Below, piece after piece: positions 1 to 9,055 of a DNA stretch of 64,000 nt. This stretch comes from B1SED10-225 sp964501415. Lineage in GTDB: Bacteria > Bacillota_I > Bacilli_A > Izemoplasmatales > Izemoplasmataceae. Both the position numbers and the translations under genes were made by a program. Within the stretch, counting starts at the first letter, position 1; every line of letters starts with the position of its first letter. The stretch lies in contig CAZCSL010000005.1 of the NCBI GenBank assembly GCA_964501415.1, positions 10,705 through 74,704 of the forward strand, read 5' to 3'. A model generated the notes under the pieces. It was not told where the DNA came from. It made no database searches and worked only from the letters and a program-made list of their open reading frames with translations.

Positions 1-2205
1 ACCTTCATCGTTCAACCCTTCTAACAACAACTCACTGCCGATATTAGAGGTCATAATGATGACGGTGTTCTTAAAGTTGACGTTTCTTCCCTTACCATCA
101 GTTAGATGTCCATCATCTAGTACTTGTAATAACGCATTGAACACCTCGGGATGCGCTTTTTCAATTTCATCAAATAAAATTACGCTATAGGGTTTTCTAC
201 GTACATTTTCTGTCAGTTGGCCCCCTTCTTCATAACCGACATAACCAGGGGGGGCGCCAATTAATCTAGCCACGCTATGGCGCTCTTGATATTCACTCAT
301 GTCAATGCGAACCATTTGATCTTCACTATCGAATAAATGCTCAGCCAACGTTTTGGCAAGCTCGGTTTTTCCTACCCCTGTGGGGCCTAGGAATATGAAT
401 GATCCTACCGGTTTTTTAGGGTCTTTTAGGAAGGCCCTAGCTCTTAAGACCGCATCTGAAACGCTTTTTACCGCTTGGTCTTGACCGATAACGCGTTGGT
501 GCAAGTATTTATCTAAATTTAACAGCTTATCCCGTTCACTTTCTACGAGTTTTTTCACGGGAATGCCGGTCCATTTAGAGACAATTTCGGCGATTTCTTC
601 TTCGGTTACTTCTTCTTTAATCAAACGGTCTTCTTGCTTATCAGTTTCATTTTCTTTAGCTTTTTCAAGCGCTTTTTGGGCTTCTGGTAAATCGCCATAT
701 TTCAGTTTTGCAAGCTTGTCTAAATCATAATCCCGAGAGGCTTGTTCAATATCACGGTTAATCGATTCTATTTTTTGTTTTAAGGTTTTTACATCGGTAA
801 GACCCGCTTTTTCATTTTCCCATTTCGCTTTCAAATGATCATATTTATCCTTGATGTGACTAATTTCTTCTTTTAAATTAGTCAATCTTTTTTTGGAAGG
901 TTCGTCCTTTTCCTTCTCTAGTGATGTCTTTTCAATCTCAAGTTGTAACAGTTTACGCGACAATTCATCTAACTCAGCGGGCATCGAATCAATCTCCGTG
1001 CGAATTAACGCGGCGGCTTCATCCATTAAATCAATGGCTTTGTCTGGCAAGAAGCGATCAGATATGTACTTATGGGATAGTTGCGCACAAGCAACAAGGG
1101 CTTGGTCTGAAATTCTAATACCGTGATGGATTTCAAATTTATCTTTGATACCACGCAGTATGCTGATGGTATCTTCTACGGTTGGTTGTTCAATCAAAAC
1201 TTGTTGGAAGCGGCGCTCTAAAGCGGCATCTTTTTCAATGTATTTTCTATACTCATCTAAGGTGGTCGCACCAATGCAATGCAGTTCACCACGAGCAAGC
1301 ATCGGTTTTAAAATATTGCCCGCATCCATCGCGCCTTCGGTTTTACCGGCACCGACGATCAGATGCAGCTCATCGATAAACAAGATAATTTCACCATCCG
1401 AATCGCTTACTTCTTTCAAAACCGATTTTAAGCGCTCTTCAAACTCACCGCGGTACTTTGCCCCAGCAACAAGCGCGCCCATATCCAACGCAAAAATCGT
1501 TTTTCGTTTTAACCCCTCAGGTACATCGCCATTAACGATTCTCATCGCTAAACCTTCCGCAATTGCCGTCTTACCGACCCCGGCTTCACCGACAAGCACA
1601 GGGTTGTTTTTCGTCCGTCTGGACAAAATACGCACGACACGACGTATCTCGTGATCTCGGCCAATCACGGGATCTAGTTTACCCTCTTTAGCCAGTTGTA
1701 CCAAATCGCGTCCATATTTTTCTAAGGCTTTATATTGCGCCTCAGGATTATCGGAAGTGACGCGATTATCTTTCCGTATTTCTTTTAAAGCTTCCAAGAA
1801 CGCTTTTTTCTCTATATTAAAATCTTTTAATATCGTTTTTGTAGCTACATCGTCACTATCAAATAAAGCCAAATAAAGATGTTCTACGCTTAAAAAATCA
1901 TCCTTAAGCTTTTTTTGATGATCTTCGGCCTTTAAAAACAAAGCACTACCGTGGCGCGATAAGAACATCTCTTCACTTGATTCCACGCTTGGTTCTTTAT
2001 CCAAGACCTTCATTAAGGCATTCTTGAGTTTATCGATATCCTTACCCATCTTTTTTAAGATGTCGGAAATTAAGGATTCATCCACACTTAAAAGCCCATA
2101 GTGGAAATGGGAGGGAATCAGTTTTTGATGATTGTGTCTAATCGCAATATTTTGCGCTTCTTGCGTTACTTCTTTCATTTTTGTTGTCATATTTTCATAT
2201 TTCAT
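1..2205 (-). CDS. clpB: ClpB disaggregase, 3' end outside window
   Basis: Hsp100 AAA+ disaggregase that rescues aggregated proteins together with DnaK in the cytoplasm. The first 735 residues are present. ClpB is usually about 860 residues, so roughly 120 C-terminal residues lie beyond the left edge. Visible parts: the N-domain, a first Walker A (GEAGVGKT, near residue 205), the coiled-coil middle domain (about 400-520), a second Walker A (GPTGVGKT, near residue 602), and the sensor-1 strand IIMTSN close to the edge. The start ATG at 2205 follows the SD AAGGTGAT. It lies 53 bases downstream of hsp20, separated by a hairpin with a short T run, so expression probably depends on partial read-through from the CIRCE-controlled promoter. 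Family assignment is certain. Confidence 0.97.
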   Translation of the reverse strand, partial: MKYENMTTKMKEVTQEAQNIAIRHNHQKLIPSHFHYGLLSVDESLISDILKKMGKDIDKLKNALMKVLDKEPSVESSEEMFLSRHGSALFLKAEDHQKKLKDDFLSVEHLYLALFDSDDVATKTILKDFNIEKKAFLEALKEIRKDNRVTSDNPEAQYKALEKYGRDLVQLAKEGKLDPVIGRDHEIRRVVRILSRRTKNNPVLVGEAGVGKTAIAEGLAMRIVNGDVPEGLKRKTIFALDMGALVAGAKYRGEFEERLKSVLKEVSDSDGEIILFIDELHLIVGAGKTEGAMDAGNILKPMLARGELHCIGATTLDEYRKYIEKDAALERRFQQVLIEQPTVEDTISILRGIKDKFEIHHGIRISDQALVACAQLSHKYISDRFLPDKAIDLMDEAAALIRTEIDSMPAELDELSRKLLQLEIEKTSLEKEKDEPSKKRLTNLKEEISHIKDKYDHLKAKWENEKAGLTDVKTLKQKIESINRDIEQASRDYDLDKLAKLKYGDLPEAQKALEKAKENETDKQEDRLIKEEVTEEEIAEIVSKWTGIPVKKLVESERDKLLNLDKYLHQRVIGQDQAVKSVSDAVLRARAFLKDPKKPVGSFIFLGPTGVGKTELAKTLAEHLFDSEDQMVRIDMSEYQERHSVARLIGAPPGYVGYEEGGQLTENVRRKPYSVILFDEIEKAHPEVFNALLQVLDDGHLTDGKGRNVNFKNTVIIMTSNIGSELLLEGLNDEG

Positions 2206-2224
2206 GTTATCACCTTCTTTTTTG

Positions 2225-2252
2225 TAAAAAGCTTCAGGGTATCCCCTGAAGC
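2225..2252 (-). terminator. Hairpin between hsp20 and clpB, possible attenuator
   Basis: Arms GCTTCAGGG (2231-2239) and CCCTGAAGC (2244-2252) form a 9-bp stem with a 4-base loop. On the minus strand it is followed by TTTTTAC. No second promoter is evident before clpB, so it may be a leaky terminator or an mRNA-processing hairpin that lowers clpB relative to hsp20. Confidence 0.6.
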
Positions 2253-2258
2253 AGCGCG

Positions 2259-2696
2259 TTATTCTACTTCAACCATGTAACCTTGATCGCGGACTTCGGT
2301 TTTCTGAGCAAGTATTTTAAGCACACCATCTTCTAACTTAGCTTTCAGTTTGCTTGGATCGATGTTAGGAAGATGAATAGACCTTCTCATCGCACAAACG
2401 CGACGTTCTCTGTGTAAGTAGTTCTTATCTTTTTCATCCTCTTCTTTCTTCTCGTCACGCTGAATCTCAATGTTTAAGGTCTGATCATCATAAGATACTT
2501 TTATCTCATCTTTTTTAACCCCTGGTAAATCTGCATGGATTAAGTATTGGTTATCTTGTTCTTCCACATCGATCTTAAAAGAATCATGTCTTAGTGAGCG
2601 AAATGGCGTGTTGAAGAAATCATCCATGATGTCCGCAAAATCCGTAAATGCATCCTTTTGTGTTGGTGAAGTATTAAATGGTGTAAGTTTAAACAT
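2259..2696 (-). CDS. Small heat-shock protein, Hsp20/alpha-crystallin family
   Basis: ATP-independent holdase that binds unfolding proteins. It has 145 residues: a short N-terminal arm, an alpha-crystallin domain (about 40-135) beginning SFKIDVEEQDNQY and ending with the conserved A-x-L-x-x-GVL-type strand (KLEDGVLKI), then a short tail. The charged insert EKKEEDEKDK sits in the domain's middle loop. The SD GGAGGG lies just before the ATG. A perfect CIRCE and a consensus promoter lie directly upstream, so HrcA repression is expected. It is first in the hsp20-clpB unit; pairing of these two genes under one heat-shock promoter fits a cooperative holdase/disaggregase role. Confidence 0.95.
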   Translation of the reverse strand: MFKLTPFNTSPTQKDAFTDFADIMDDFFNTPFRSLRHDSFKIDVEEQDNQYLIHADLPGVKKDEIKVSYDDQTLNIEIQRDEKKEEDEKDKNYLHRERRVCAMRRSIHLPNIDPSKLKAKLEDGVLKILAQKTEVRDQGYMVEVE

Positions 2697-2717
2697 CGAT
2701 AATCCCTCCTTCTTTTG

Positions 2718-2744
2718 TTAGCACTCTTTGATAACGAGTGCTAA
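2718..2744 (-). promoter_or_regulatory. CIRCE operator (HrcA site)
   Basis: Perfect 9-N9-9 inverted repeat: TTAGCACTC (2718-2726), nine bases, GAGTGCTAA (2736-2744). This is the exact CIRCE consensus bound by HrcA. It lies a few bases downstream of the predicted transcription start of hsp20. The hrcA gene itself is not in the window. Confidence 0.97.
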
Positions 2745-2754
2745 TTCTACTTTT

Positions 2755-2783
2755 ATTATATTCATGGAATCCTTTTTTGTCAA
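2755..2783 (-). promoter_or_regulatory. Sigma-A promoter of hsp20-clpB
   Basis: Perfect consensus on the minus strand: -35 TTGACA (2783-2778), 17-base spacer, -10 TATAAT (2760-2755). The predicted start near 2748 abuts the CIRCE. Confidence 0.93.
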
Positions 2784-2794
2784 GAGAAAATACT

Positions 2795-2826
2795 CAAAAA
2801 AAACAGACAATTTTTCATTGTCTGTC
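2795..2826 (-). terminator. Terminator of the ZIP transporter gene
   Basis: Arms ACAGACAAT (2803-2811) and ATTGTCTGT (2817-2825), 5-base loop, then a run of eight T on the minus strand. Confidence 0.9.
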
Positions 2827-2832
2827 TTAAAA

Positions 2833-3666
2833 CTAAAATCCACTTGGCAATAGGATTAAACTTAATGCCATCAGCGCCATCCCCGCAATCAAACCATATA
2901 TAACGAGATGGTGCCTGCCGTATTTCTCAGCCGTTGGTAATAGTTCATCTAAGGCAATATATACCATGATGCCACCAACACCCGCAAAGATAATACCAAA
3001 CATAAATTCGTTCATAAAGGTTATTAGAATAAAGAAACCTAAGACAGCCCCCAAGGGTTCAGCTAAACCTGATAAAAACGAGTAGATGAAGGCTTTTTTA
3101 CGAGAACCCGTGGCATAATATATGGGTACACTAACCGCGATGCCTTCGGGTATATTATGGATCGCAATCGCAATCGCAATCGATATGCCTAAAGCTGGGT
3201 TTTCTAAGGCAGCTATAAATGTGGCTAATCCTTCTGGAAGATTATGTAAAGCAATCGCAAAGGCTGTGAAAAGCCCCATGCGCATAAGCGATTTTTGCTT
3301 TTTGATTCGCTCAGCTTCTTCTTGGTCTTCCATCTCCTCGATATTCTTAAGCTCGTGTGGGTTAGCGATATCAGGAACCAATCTATCGATCAACATGGTA
3401 ATACCGATACCACCGAAAAAAGCCAGTGTCGTGATCAAATAAGCATTGTTATCGCTCGCCTCAGAAAGGCTTTCATAAGCTTCTGGAAAAATCTCTACAA
3501 ACGACAGATAAATCATAACCCCCGCAGAAAAACCAAGGGCTACTGATAAAAAGGTTTCATTCGTCTTTTTTGTAAAAAATGCAATGGCACTACCAATACC
3601 GGTAGAAAGCCCTGCAAACAGCGTTAACATAAAGGCAAAAAGTATTTCACCACTTGAAAAATCCAT
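2833..3666 (-). CDS. zupT: ZIP family metal (zinc) transporter, ZupT type
   Basis: Membrane permease for divalent metals, most likely zinc uptake. It has 277 residues and about eight membrane segments. The two signature metal-site motifs are present in consecutive helices: HNLPEGLA (about 141-148) and HNIPEGIA (about 170-177). The cytoplasmic loop between the early and central helices is acidic and lysine-rich (KNIEEMEDQEEAERIKKQ) rather than histidine-rich as in many ZIPs. Single gene with its own terminator; SD AGGAGA before the ATG. Substrate (Zn versus Fe or Mn) cannot be read from the sequence. Confidence 0.93.
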   Translation of the reverse strand: MDFSSGEILFAFMLTLFAGLSTGIGSAIAFFTKKTNETFLSVALGFSAGVMIYLSFVEIFPEAYESLSEASDNNAYLITTLAFFGGIGITMLIDRLVPDIANPHELKNIEEMEDQEEAERIKKQKSLMRMGLFTAFAIALHNLPEGLATFIAALENPALGISIAIAIAIHNIPEGIAVSVPIYYATGSRKKAFIYSFLSGLAEPLGAVLGFFILITFMNEFMFGIIFAGVGGIMVYIALDELLPTAEKYGRHHLVIYGLIAGMALMALSLILLPSGF

Positions 3667-3730
3667 GTCTTCTTCTCCTATCTATATTATGTGTCAAGAT
3701 TATATCAAATCAATGAGGTCATGTCTATGA

Positions 3731-5152
3731 CTATGTTATTTCAGAAGCATCTTTCTTTCCGAAATATAACAAGCCAACCAATAACCAAATCACCATGATT
3801 ATAAGCGTAAAAATAAATACTGGCCATGCCCCAAACTGGAAAATCAAAGGCACGCTTATCGCCGTCATAATACCCCCACCTACAAACGGTTCAAAAAGCA
3901 GTTGTTTATACCCAAAAGCTTCCAAGGCTTTAGTATCTTGCTTAGCGTCTACAATACGGATTAACATTAGACCCGCAGCGGTCATACCCATCGATTGACC
4001 AAAATCACCGATACCACGTTCAAAATAGTTTTTAGGAATCATACGGGGCGCAAAATATACAAACGCTAAGACGTTCCATAAAATCCCTGTTAAAGCCAAA
4101 ATCAAGAATACGCCAATATTAGCCCCTATCACTTCTAAAGATAGCGTGCCAATTGCGGAGACAATCAAAAAATCTAATGCCAAGCCTTGTATACGGTTAA
4201 TCATGTCACGGTCGATAAGATGGAACCGATCAAACTTATCCATAAATACTTGGACCAAAACCCCACCTAGCATAGCTAAGGGGAACAAAGGTAAATAAGC
4301 TACGATGATTGTACCGTTTTGACCCCACGTTGCATTTTCCAACCACAAAAGCGCTTCTAAAATACCTTGGCCTAATAAAATCGCAATAGCGATAAACCCT
4401 ATGTGTATGGCTAGGGGTTCAATCGATTGGGGTGAAGTGGTTAAAACCCCAGCATTTTGACGATCTTCAATATCAATGACACCGCGCAAGCCCGCCTCAT
4501 CAAACGATGCAGGATCCTTAAGATAATTTGTCTTTTGCTTGCGTACGCCCCAGTTGATAAGTATCACGCCAAACACCACACCGCTTACAACCCCAACTGT
4601 AGCTAAACCAAGCGCCAAATCAGCCCCTTCAGCAAAGCCAACATCTTCAAAAGTAGAAGCCAGTCCTGCACTCGTACCATGTCCGCCTTCAAAAGCTATT
4701 TCAATTAATGCGCCCGCCATGGGTGATATCCCAAATAGCGGTACCAAAACCACCATAGTCACCAAAATACCTAAAACGTATTGGCCCCATGCAACGGTTT
4801 GACCATACGATACTTGAGGGCCAGCACTCATCCAAATTTGCTTAATGTTTGGTATCTTTTTACCTAAAAAAAGAGCCGCAAATATGACGTTGATTAATAG
4901 CCCAGGTAACGTGGTAAACACTGAAATAATATCTTGGGTAAAAATACCATAATCTCGACTAGAAAAACGATCTATATTGGGTAAAATTTGTCCCAATACA
5001 GCGGGCCCCAGCAATAATACAATGAGGCCAGCTATAACCGAAGAAGGCAAAAAATACTTAGAAAATATATGAAACCGCAAGCGTACTAACTTTCCTAAAA
5101 CGAGCATCAATCCAAGTAAAAGAATAGATAATCCTACTATTTCTGGTTGCAT
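3731..5152 (-). CDS. gltS: Sodium/glutamate symporter, GltS family
   Basis: Polytopic Na+-coupled glutamate carrier. It shows the two inverted GltS repeats, including FLPSSVIAGL and the FEGGHGTSAG signature. At 473 residues it is longer than the roughly 400-residue E. coli protein, with a longer central loop (about 210-250) and C-terminal part. I start it at the ATG at 5152, because AGGAGG lies 7 bases before it; an upstream in-frame start (5173) would put that SD inside the gene. The hut operon elsewhere in the window makes glutamate, but any functional link is inference. Substrate could be another dicarboxylate. Confidence 0.88.
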   Translation of the reverse strand: MQPEIVGLSILLLGLMLVLGKLVRLRFHIFSKYFLPSSVIAGLIVLLLGPAVLGQILPNIDRFSSRDYGIFTQDIISVFTTLPGLLINVIFAALFLGKKIPNIKQIWMSAGPQVSYGQTVAWGQYVLGILVTMVVLVPLFGISPMAGALIEIAFEGGHGTSAGLASTFEDVGFAEGADLALGLATVGVVSGVVFGVILINWGVRKQKTNYLKDPASFDEAGLRGVIDIEDRQNAGVLTTSPQSIEPLAIHIGFIAIAILLGQGILEALLWLENATWGQNGTIIVAYLPLFPLAMLGGVLVQVFMDKFDRFHLIDRDMINRIQGLALDFLIVSAIGTLSLEVIGANIGVFLILALTGILWNVLAFVYFAPRMIPKNYFERGIGDFGQSMGMTAAGLMLIRIVDAKQDTKALEAFGYKQLLFEPFVGGGIMTAISVPLIFQFGAWPVFIFTLIIMVIWLLVGLLYFGKKDASEIT

Positions 5153-5211
5153 AAAAACGCCTCCTAAAGTCAATATTCGTTTATATTGTAACTTTTAAGC
5201 AAACAACTTGC

Positions 5212-5237
5212 AAAAGAAAAACCCGCAAAACGGGTTT
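5212..5237 (-). terminator. Terminator of the EAL gene
   Basis: Arms AAACCCG (5219-5225) and CGGGTTT (5231-5237) with a 5-base loop, followed on the minus strand by a T-rich tract. It overlaps the EAL stop codon. Confidence 0.85.
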
Positions 5238-6861
5238 ATTTTTTATATTTTTCCAAATACGCTAAAGCTGATGTTTTATTCATAGGTCTTGAATAAAGGA
5301 ATCCTTGAATATAATCACAACCTAAGTTCGCCAAAATGGTTAAAATTTCTTTATCTTCAACCCCTTCAGCGATAACATCCAAGCCCATATGATGGGCTAT
5401 ATCGATAATCGTTTTTACTAAAAACTCAGTATCTTGGTTTTGGGATACATTTAAAGTGAACTCCCGGTCTATCTTAACTTTATCAACTTCTAAATCCCGC
5501 AAACAAGAAAGCGAAGAATAAGCCGTCCCAAAATCATCCAAAATCGTCTTTACCCCAACATGTCTGAATGATTCTAAAAAGGATTGGGTTAAAGCGCGGT
5601 TTAACATCAACGTTGATTCCGTCATTTCAATCTCCAGCTTATCGCCCATGTTCTTTTCTTTGATATAGGTAATCATCTTATGGATAAGATTTGGGTCAAA
5701 CAAATTACGCTGTGAGATATTTATAGCCATTTTAATATTAGGCATTATTTTTTCAAAGTCTTGATAATCATTAATAACGGATTTTAAAACCCACTCGGTT
5801 ATTTGATCGATAACACGCGTTTCTTCAGCCAAGGGAATAAAGTCCTCTGGGCTTAAGACCTCACCTTTGTATTGCCATCTGATTAAGGCTTCTAAAGCCA
5901 CAATTTCATTGGTTTTAATATCGAATAAAGGTTGATAAACCAAAAAGAGCTCTTCATTCTTTAACGCCAAGGGCAACTCGCCTAAGCGCTTAATAAGTAG
6001 TTGATCTTTCTTATGCGCCTCATGAAAGACCACGTATTTTAACGCGTTATTCTTGGCATGCAAAGCAGCAATATCACTTTCATTAAATCGTTGTAACGCG
6101 GTTTTAGGTTCATTAGGAAACGAGAAGCCCAAAGAAAAATCCAAAAACAAAGGTACTTGTTGTCCATAATACGTTTTATCTTCGAGGCTTTTAGTGAAAG
6201 TAGAAGTCATTTTTTCATAATCCTCATGCTTCATATCCACCCAAAACCTACTTGAGTCTGCTTGGATGATGGTAGCACTTTGTGGCAACGCTTTTTCAAT
6301 CGTGTGATATAAGCTGTTTAGCACCTTGAAATAGGCTTCTCTACCTAACAAGATAACCAACGGTTCATAATTGTTTATCTGCAAAGTCATAGCGACGTTA
6401 TCTGTAGTCTTTTTATTGGCATCATAATTAGCTTGAAAATAGTTAAATGTAGGTAAACCTGTATCCTGATTATGTATATATGATTCTTCCATGGTTTGGT
6501 ATTGGTTATAAAGAAAATCAAACAAAAATCCAACCACAACTCCTAAGCTACTAAAGGAAATAAGCCGGTAAAACCAGTTTGCAAAAGGTTGCATTTGACC
6601 CGTTTCCACGTTGACGGGCATAAAAGGCCCTAAAAACAAGCCAGCTAACACACCGGCAGCAAGACCGCCTTTCCAACCGTACAAAAAAGCCGCCAAAGCA
6701 ACCGGGATATACATCGCATGCAAATAAGCGTATCGTGTCCCTCCCGTTTGATAAACAATAAGCGCGACAAAAGGGAACAATACAATCGTTAAGATGTGTA
6801 GTAAAAATCTACTTTGGGCAGGCTTAGTAAGGACTCTTTCAAATAATCGCTTATTTTTCAA
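5236..6861 (-). CDS. Membrane EAL-domain cyclic-di-GMP phosphodiesterase with degenerate GGDEF
   Basis: Probable c-di-GMP phosphodiesterase. In the 541-residue form, about four or five membrane segments (residues 20-118) are followed by a GGDEF-like domain (about 130-280). It keeps the entry motif DTGLP but has DSSRF where GGDEF should be, so it is not a cyclase. The C-terminal EAL domain (about 300-540) has EALIRW, NISQRNL, EMTES, DDFGTAYSSL, KIDREF, EGVE and QGF, a full catalytic set. Start: AGAGGAGG lies 7 bases before a TTG at 6861. The upstream ATG at 6900 overlaps a TATAAT and would place the SD inside the protein. The degenerate domain may sense GTP or serve as a dimer interface (inference). 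Confidence 0.9.
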   Translation of the reverse strand: MKNKRLFERVLTKPAQSRFLLHILTIVLFPFVALIVYQTGGTRYAYLHAMYIPVALAAFLYGWKGGLAAGVLAGLFLGPFMPVNVETGQMQPFANWFYRLISFSSLGVVVGFLFDFLYNQYQTMEESYIHNQDTGLPTFNYFQANYDANKKTTDNVAMTLQINNYEPLVILLGREAYFKVLNSLYHTIEKALPQSATIIQADSSRFWVDMKHEDYEKMTSTFTKSLEDKTYYGQQVPLFLDFSLGFSFPNEPKTALQRFNESDIAALHAKNNALKYVVFHEAHKKDQLLIKRLGELPLALKNEELFLVYQPLFDIKTNEIVALEALIRWQYKGEVLSPEDFIPLAEETRVIDQITEWVLKSVINDYQDFEKIMPNIKMAINISQRNLFDPNLIHKMITYIKEKNMGDKLEIEMTESTLMLNRALTQSFLESFRHVGVKTILDDFGTAYSSLSCLRDLEVDKVKIDREFTLNVSQNQDTEFLVKTIIDIAHHMGLDVIAEGVEDKEILTILANLGCDYIQGFLYSRPMNKTSALAYLEKYKK

Positions 6862-6940
6862 GCAACATCCTCCTCTTCTTAAAGGGGATACGTCAATCAT
6901 TATATCATATTAGCTTGTTGACTACTACAATTAATAGTTT

Positions 6941-7720
6941 TTACCGCAACTGGGCTTCCGCATTAAAAAACGTTTTATAGCCCAAACGTAACACAATGAA
7001 CGTCGTTAAAGCCACGCCCCCTAAAATCCCAAGCATAACACCAATTTGATACATGATGGCTGTTGTAGGTATAACTCCAGATAAAATCTGCCCCGTCATC
7101 ATGCCGGGCAAAAAGATAATACCCATACCAAGCATGTTGTTGAGTGTAGGCATAATCGCGGCATCAAAAGATTCGTTAATAATATGTTGTGAAGCTTTTT
7201 TGGGAGTTGCACCAAGGTTCAGTGTGGTTTCTAGTTTTTCTTTATTGTCATTAAACCGATTAAGCATGGTGTGAATACCTAAAGATATCCCAGTCATCGA
7301 ATTACCAACAATCATACCGCTGATGGGGATAATGTATTGCGGATTATAGTATGGATCAATACGAATGACTACAAACAAAAAATAGATTAATGAAGCTAAA
7401 GTTCCCATAGGTAGACTTAAGGCAATCATTCTTTTTAATTCAGGGCTTAACTGATGCTTAAATTTTCTAAAAATTGTAAATATGGCAAAACCAATCATAG
7501 TCAAAACAACTAAAACCGTTAACAACGGGTGGGGATTTTCAATAATAATCGTTAATAAAAATCCGACCGCTACCAATTGAACCGTCATGCGGAAAGTCGC
7601 AAAAAGTAAAATCTTCTCACGTGAAATCTGACGTTTCTTTAAAATAGCAAGCACCAACAACACAAAAACATACCCTAGGGCAATTTGAGGAATCGTGAGT
7701 GCAATCACAGTATCATCCAT
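6941..7720 (-). CDS. fetB: ABC exporter permease, FetB/UPF0014 family
   Basis: 259-residue integral membrane protein with about seven membrane segments, matching the UPF0014/FetB family, whose E. coli member exports iron with FetA. The family region GNSMTGISLG is present at about residues 136-145. It overlaps the upstream ATPase gene by 8 bases, so the two are translationally coupled. It is the last gene of the TetR-FetA-FetB unit; no strong terminator follows before the EAL gene. Iron export is known for the E. coli pair, but the metal here is inferred. Confidence 0.9.
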   Translation of the reverse strand: MDDTVIALTIPQIALGYVFVLLVLAILKKRQISREKILLFATFRMTVQLVAVGFLLTIIIENPHPLLTVLVVLTMIGFAIFTIFRKFKHQLSPELKRMIALSLPMGTLASLIYFLFVVIRIDPYYNPQYIIPISGMIVGNSMTGISLGIHTMLNRFNDNKEKLETTLNLGATPKKASQHIINESFDAAIMPTLNNMLGMGIIFLPGMMTGQILSGVIPTTAIMYQIGVMLGILGGVALTTFIVLRLGYKTFFNAEAQLR

Positions 7721-8366
7721 TGCGCTCCTCCTTTATGACACGACCCCCATCTAAAGTGATAATATGGTTCGCAAATTGCTTAGCATGCGCTTTAGTATGA
7801 GTAATCATAATCAAGCTCTTTTGATGTTTTACTGAAAAATCAACGATAGCCTTAAAGATAATATCGGCACTTTGATCGTCTAAGGCGCTTGAGGGTTCAT
7901 CCAATAGATACACCGGTGCATCCAACAATAACAATCTGGCTAAAGTAAGACGCTGTGCTTCACCACCAGAAAGATGTGCCGCCTTTTGATCAAGTTTTTT
8001 ATTGAGTTTAACCTTTTTCAACATCGCATTTAAAGCCTCATCATTAGGAGGGTCAACCTCTTGTATATCAAATCCAATGATTAGATTATCTTTAATACTA
8101 CCCTCAAACAGATAAGGTTTTTGATTCATATATAGTACTTGACGACGGTGTTTTATACTGTCTACTTCTTTTAAGTCCCTACCCTCATAAAAAACCTTTC
8201 CCCCCGTTGGAGAAATGGTTTTATTTAATACCTTCAGAATCGTACTTTTGCCTGCACCACTTTTACCAACTAATGCCGTAATGGTCTTTGTAGCAATCGA
8301 CAAATGGTCGATTTTTAGGATATCTTTGTACATTATATCCCTAAACTGAAACAGTGGGTTTTCCAT
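7713..8366 (-). CDS. fetA: ABC transporter ATP-binding protein, FetA-like
   Basis: ATPase partner of the adjacent FetB-like permease. It has Walker A GKSGAGKST, Q-loop NQKPYLF, signature LSGGEAQR, Walker B VYLLDEPSSALD and an H-loop ITHTKAH. About 217 residues, normal for a stand-alone ATPase subunit. I place the start at the ATG at 8366, preceded by AGGTGATAGG; a further in-frame ATG five codons upstream (8381) has no SD. It follows the TetR gene by 24 bases. Confidence 0.9.
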   Translation of the reverse strand: MENPLFQFRDIMYKDILKIDHLSIATKTITALVGKSGAGKSTILKVLNKTISPTGGKVFYEGRDLKEVDSIKHRRQVLYMNQKPYLFEGSIKDNLIIGFDIQEVDPPNDEALNAMLKKVKLNKKLDQKAAHLSGGEAQRLTLARLLLLDAPVYLLDEPSSALDDQSADIIFKAIVDFSVKHQKSLIMITHTKAHAKQFANHIITLDGGRVIKEERNG

Positions 8367-8390
8367 CCTATCACCTATCATGAATCGTAA

Positions 8391-8975
8391 TCATTTCTTA
8401 TGGCCTTTAATGCCATAAAACAGTATCTGAACAAAGCCTATAAATGCTGCTTTATCGTTGCTGTGGGTATTATAGTCAAATGCTTTTAATAGCCCCAATA
8501 ATGTGATAATCGCATGTTCACTTAATCGTTGGTTGACAACGCCTTCTTTTTTCCCTTCTCTCATCAGGTGATCCATACCCATCATGATACGGTTATCAAC
8601 ATACCAATCCAACAAGCTTTTCATCATCGTTTTACGTGGGTTAAACACATAAGCTACCACGTCTTCATGGACATCCTCAATCGCTTGGGTGAATAGGCGC
8701 AACAGTTGGTCAGTCTTTTCATCGAAATCCCTAGAAGCATCATAAACAATGGCTTCAAAACGCTGGGTGAATACTTCTAATAAACGTTTCATAACTTCAT
8801 AAATGACGCGGTCTTTATGTTCAAAATAATTATAAATCGATACTTGAGATACATTGGCTTCTTTAGCCATCATTTGAATCGTTGTTCCCCTTAAACCATG
8901 AGCCATGATAAATCGTTGCGCAGCTTGCAATATATTTTCTTTTTTTTGATTTGCCCGTCGTTCAAACCCGTTCAT
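8391..8975 (-). CDS. TetR-family regulator, probably of fetAB
   Basis: 194-residue repressor. The N-terminal helix-turn-helix is clear (ILQAAQRFIMAHGLRGTTI, then ANVSQVSIYNYFEHKD, about residues 15-55). The C-terminal ligand domain (about 70-190) is not similar to a regulator I can name. First gene of the unit with fetA and fetB, so local or autoregulation is likely. AGGAGGTGG lies upstream of the ATG. The effector is unknown; a metal or exported small molecule is possible. Confidence 0.88.
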   Translation of the reverse strand: MNGFERRANQKKENILQAAQRFIMAHGLRGTTIQMMAKEANVSQVSIYNYFEHKDRVIYEVMKRLLEVFTQRFEAIVYDASRDFDEKTDQLLRLFTQAIEDVHEDVVAYVFNPRKTMMKSLLDWYVDNRIMMGMDHLMREGKKEGVVNQRLSEHAIITLLGLLKAFDYNTHSNDKAAFIGFVQILFYGIKGHKK

Positions 8976-8999
8976 TAGCTATCCACCTCCTACATCCTC

Positions 9000-9028
9000 A
9001 TTATACGTACTTTTATATCGATTGAAAA
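9000..9028 (-). promoter_or_regulatory. Predicted promoter of the TetR-fetAB operon
   Basis: -10 TATAAT (9005-9000) with a 17-base spacer to a weak -35 TTTTCA (9028-9023). Only the -10 is convincing. Confidence 0.5.
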
Positions 9029-9055
9029 GACATATTCATCAAGAATGATAAATAT

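Noticed and set aside
893..1654. Several plus-strand open frames inside clpB
   Set aside because: Antisense shadows; no SD sequences, and the minus strand encodes continuous ClpB.
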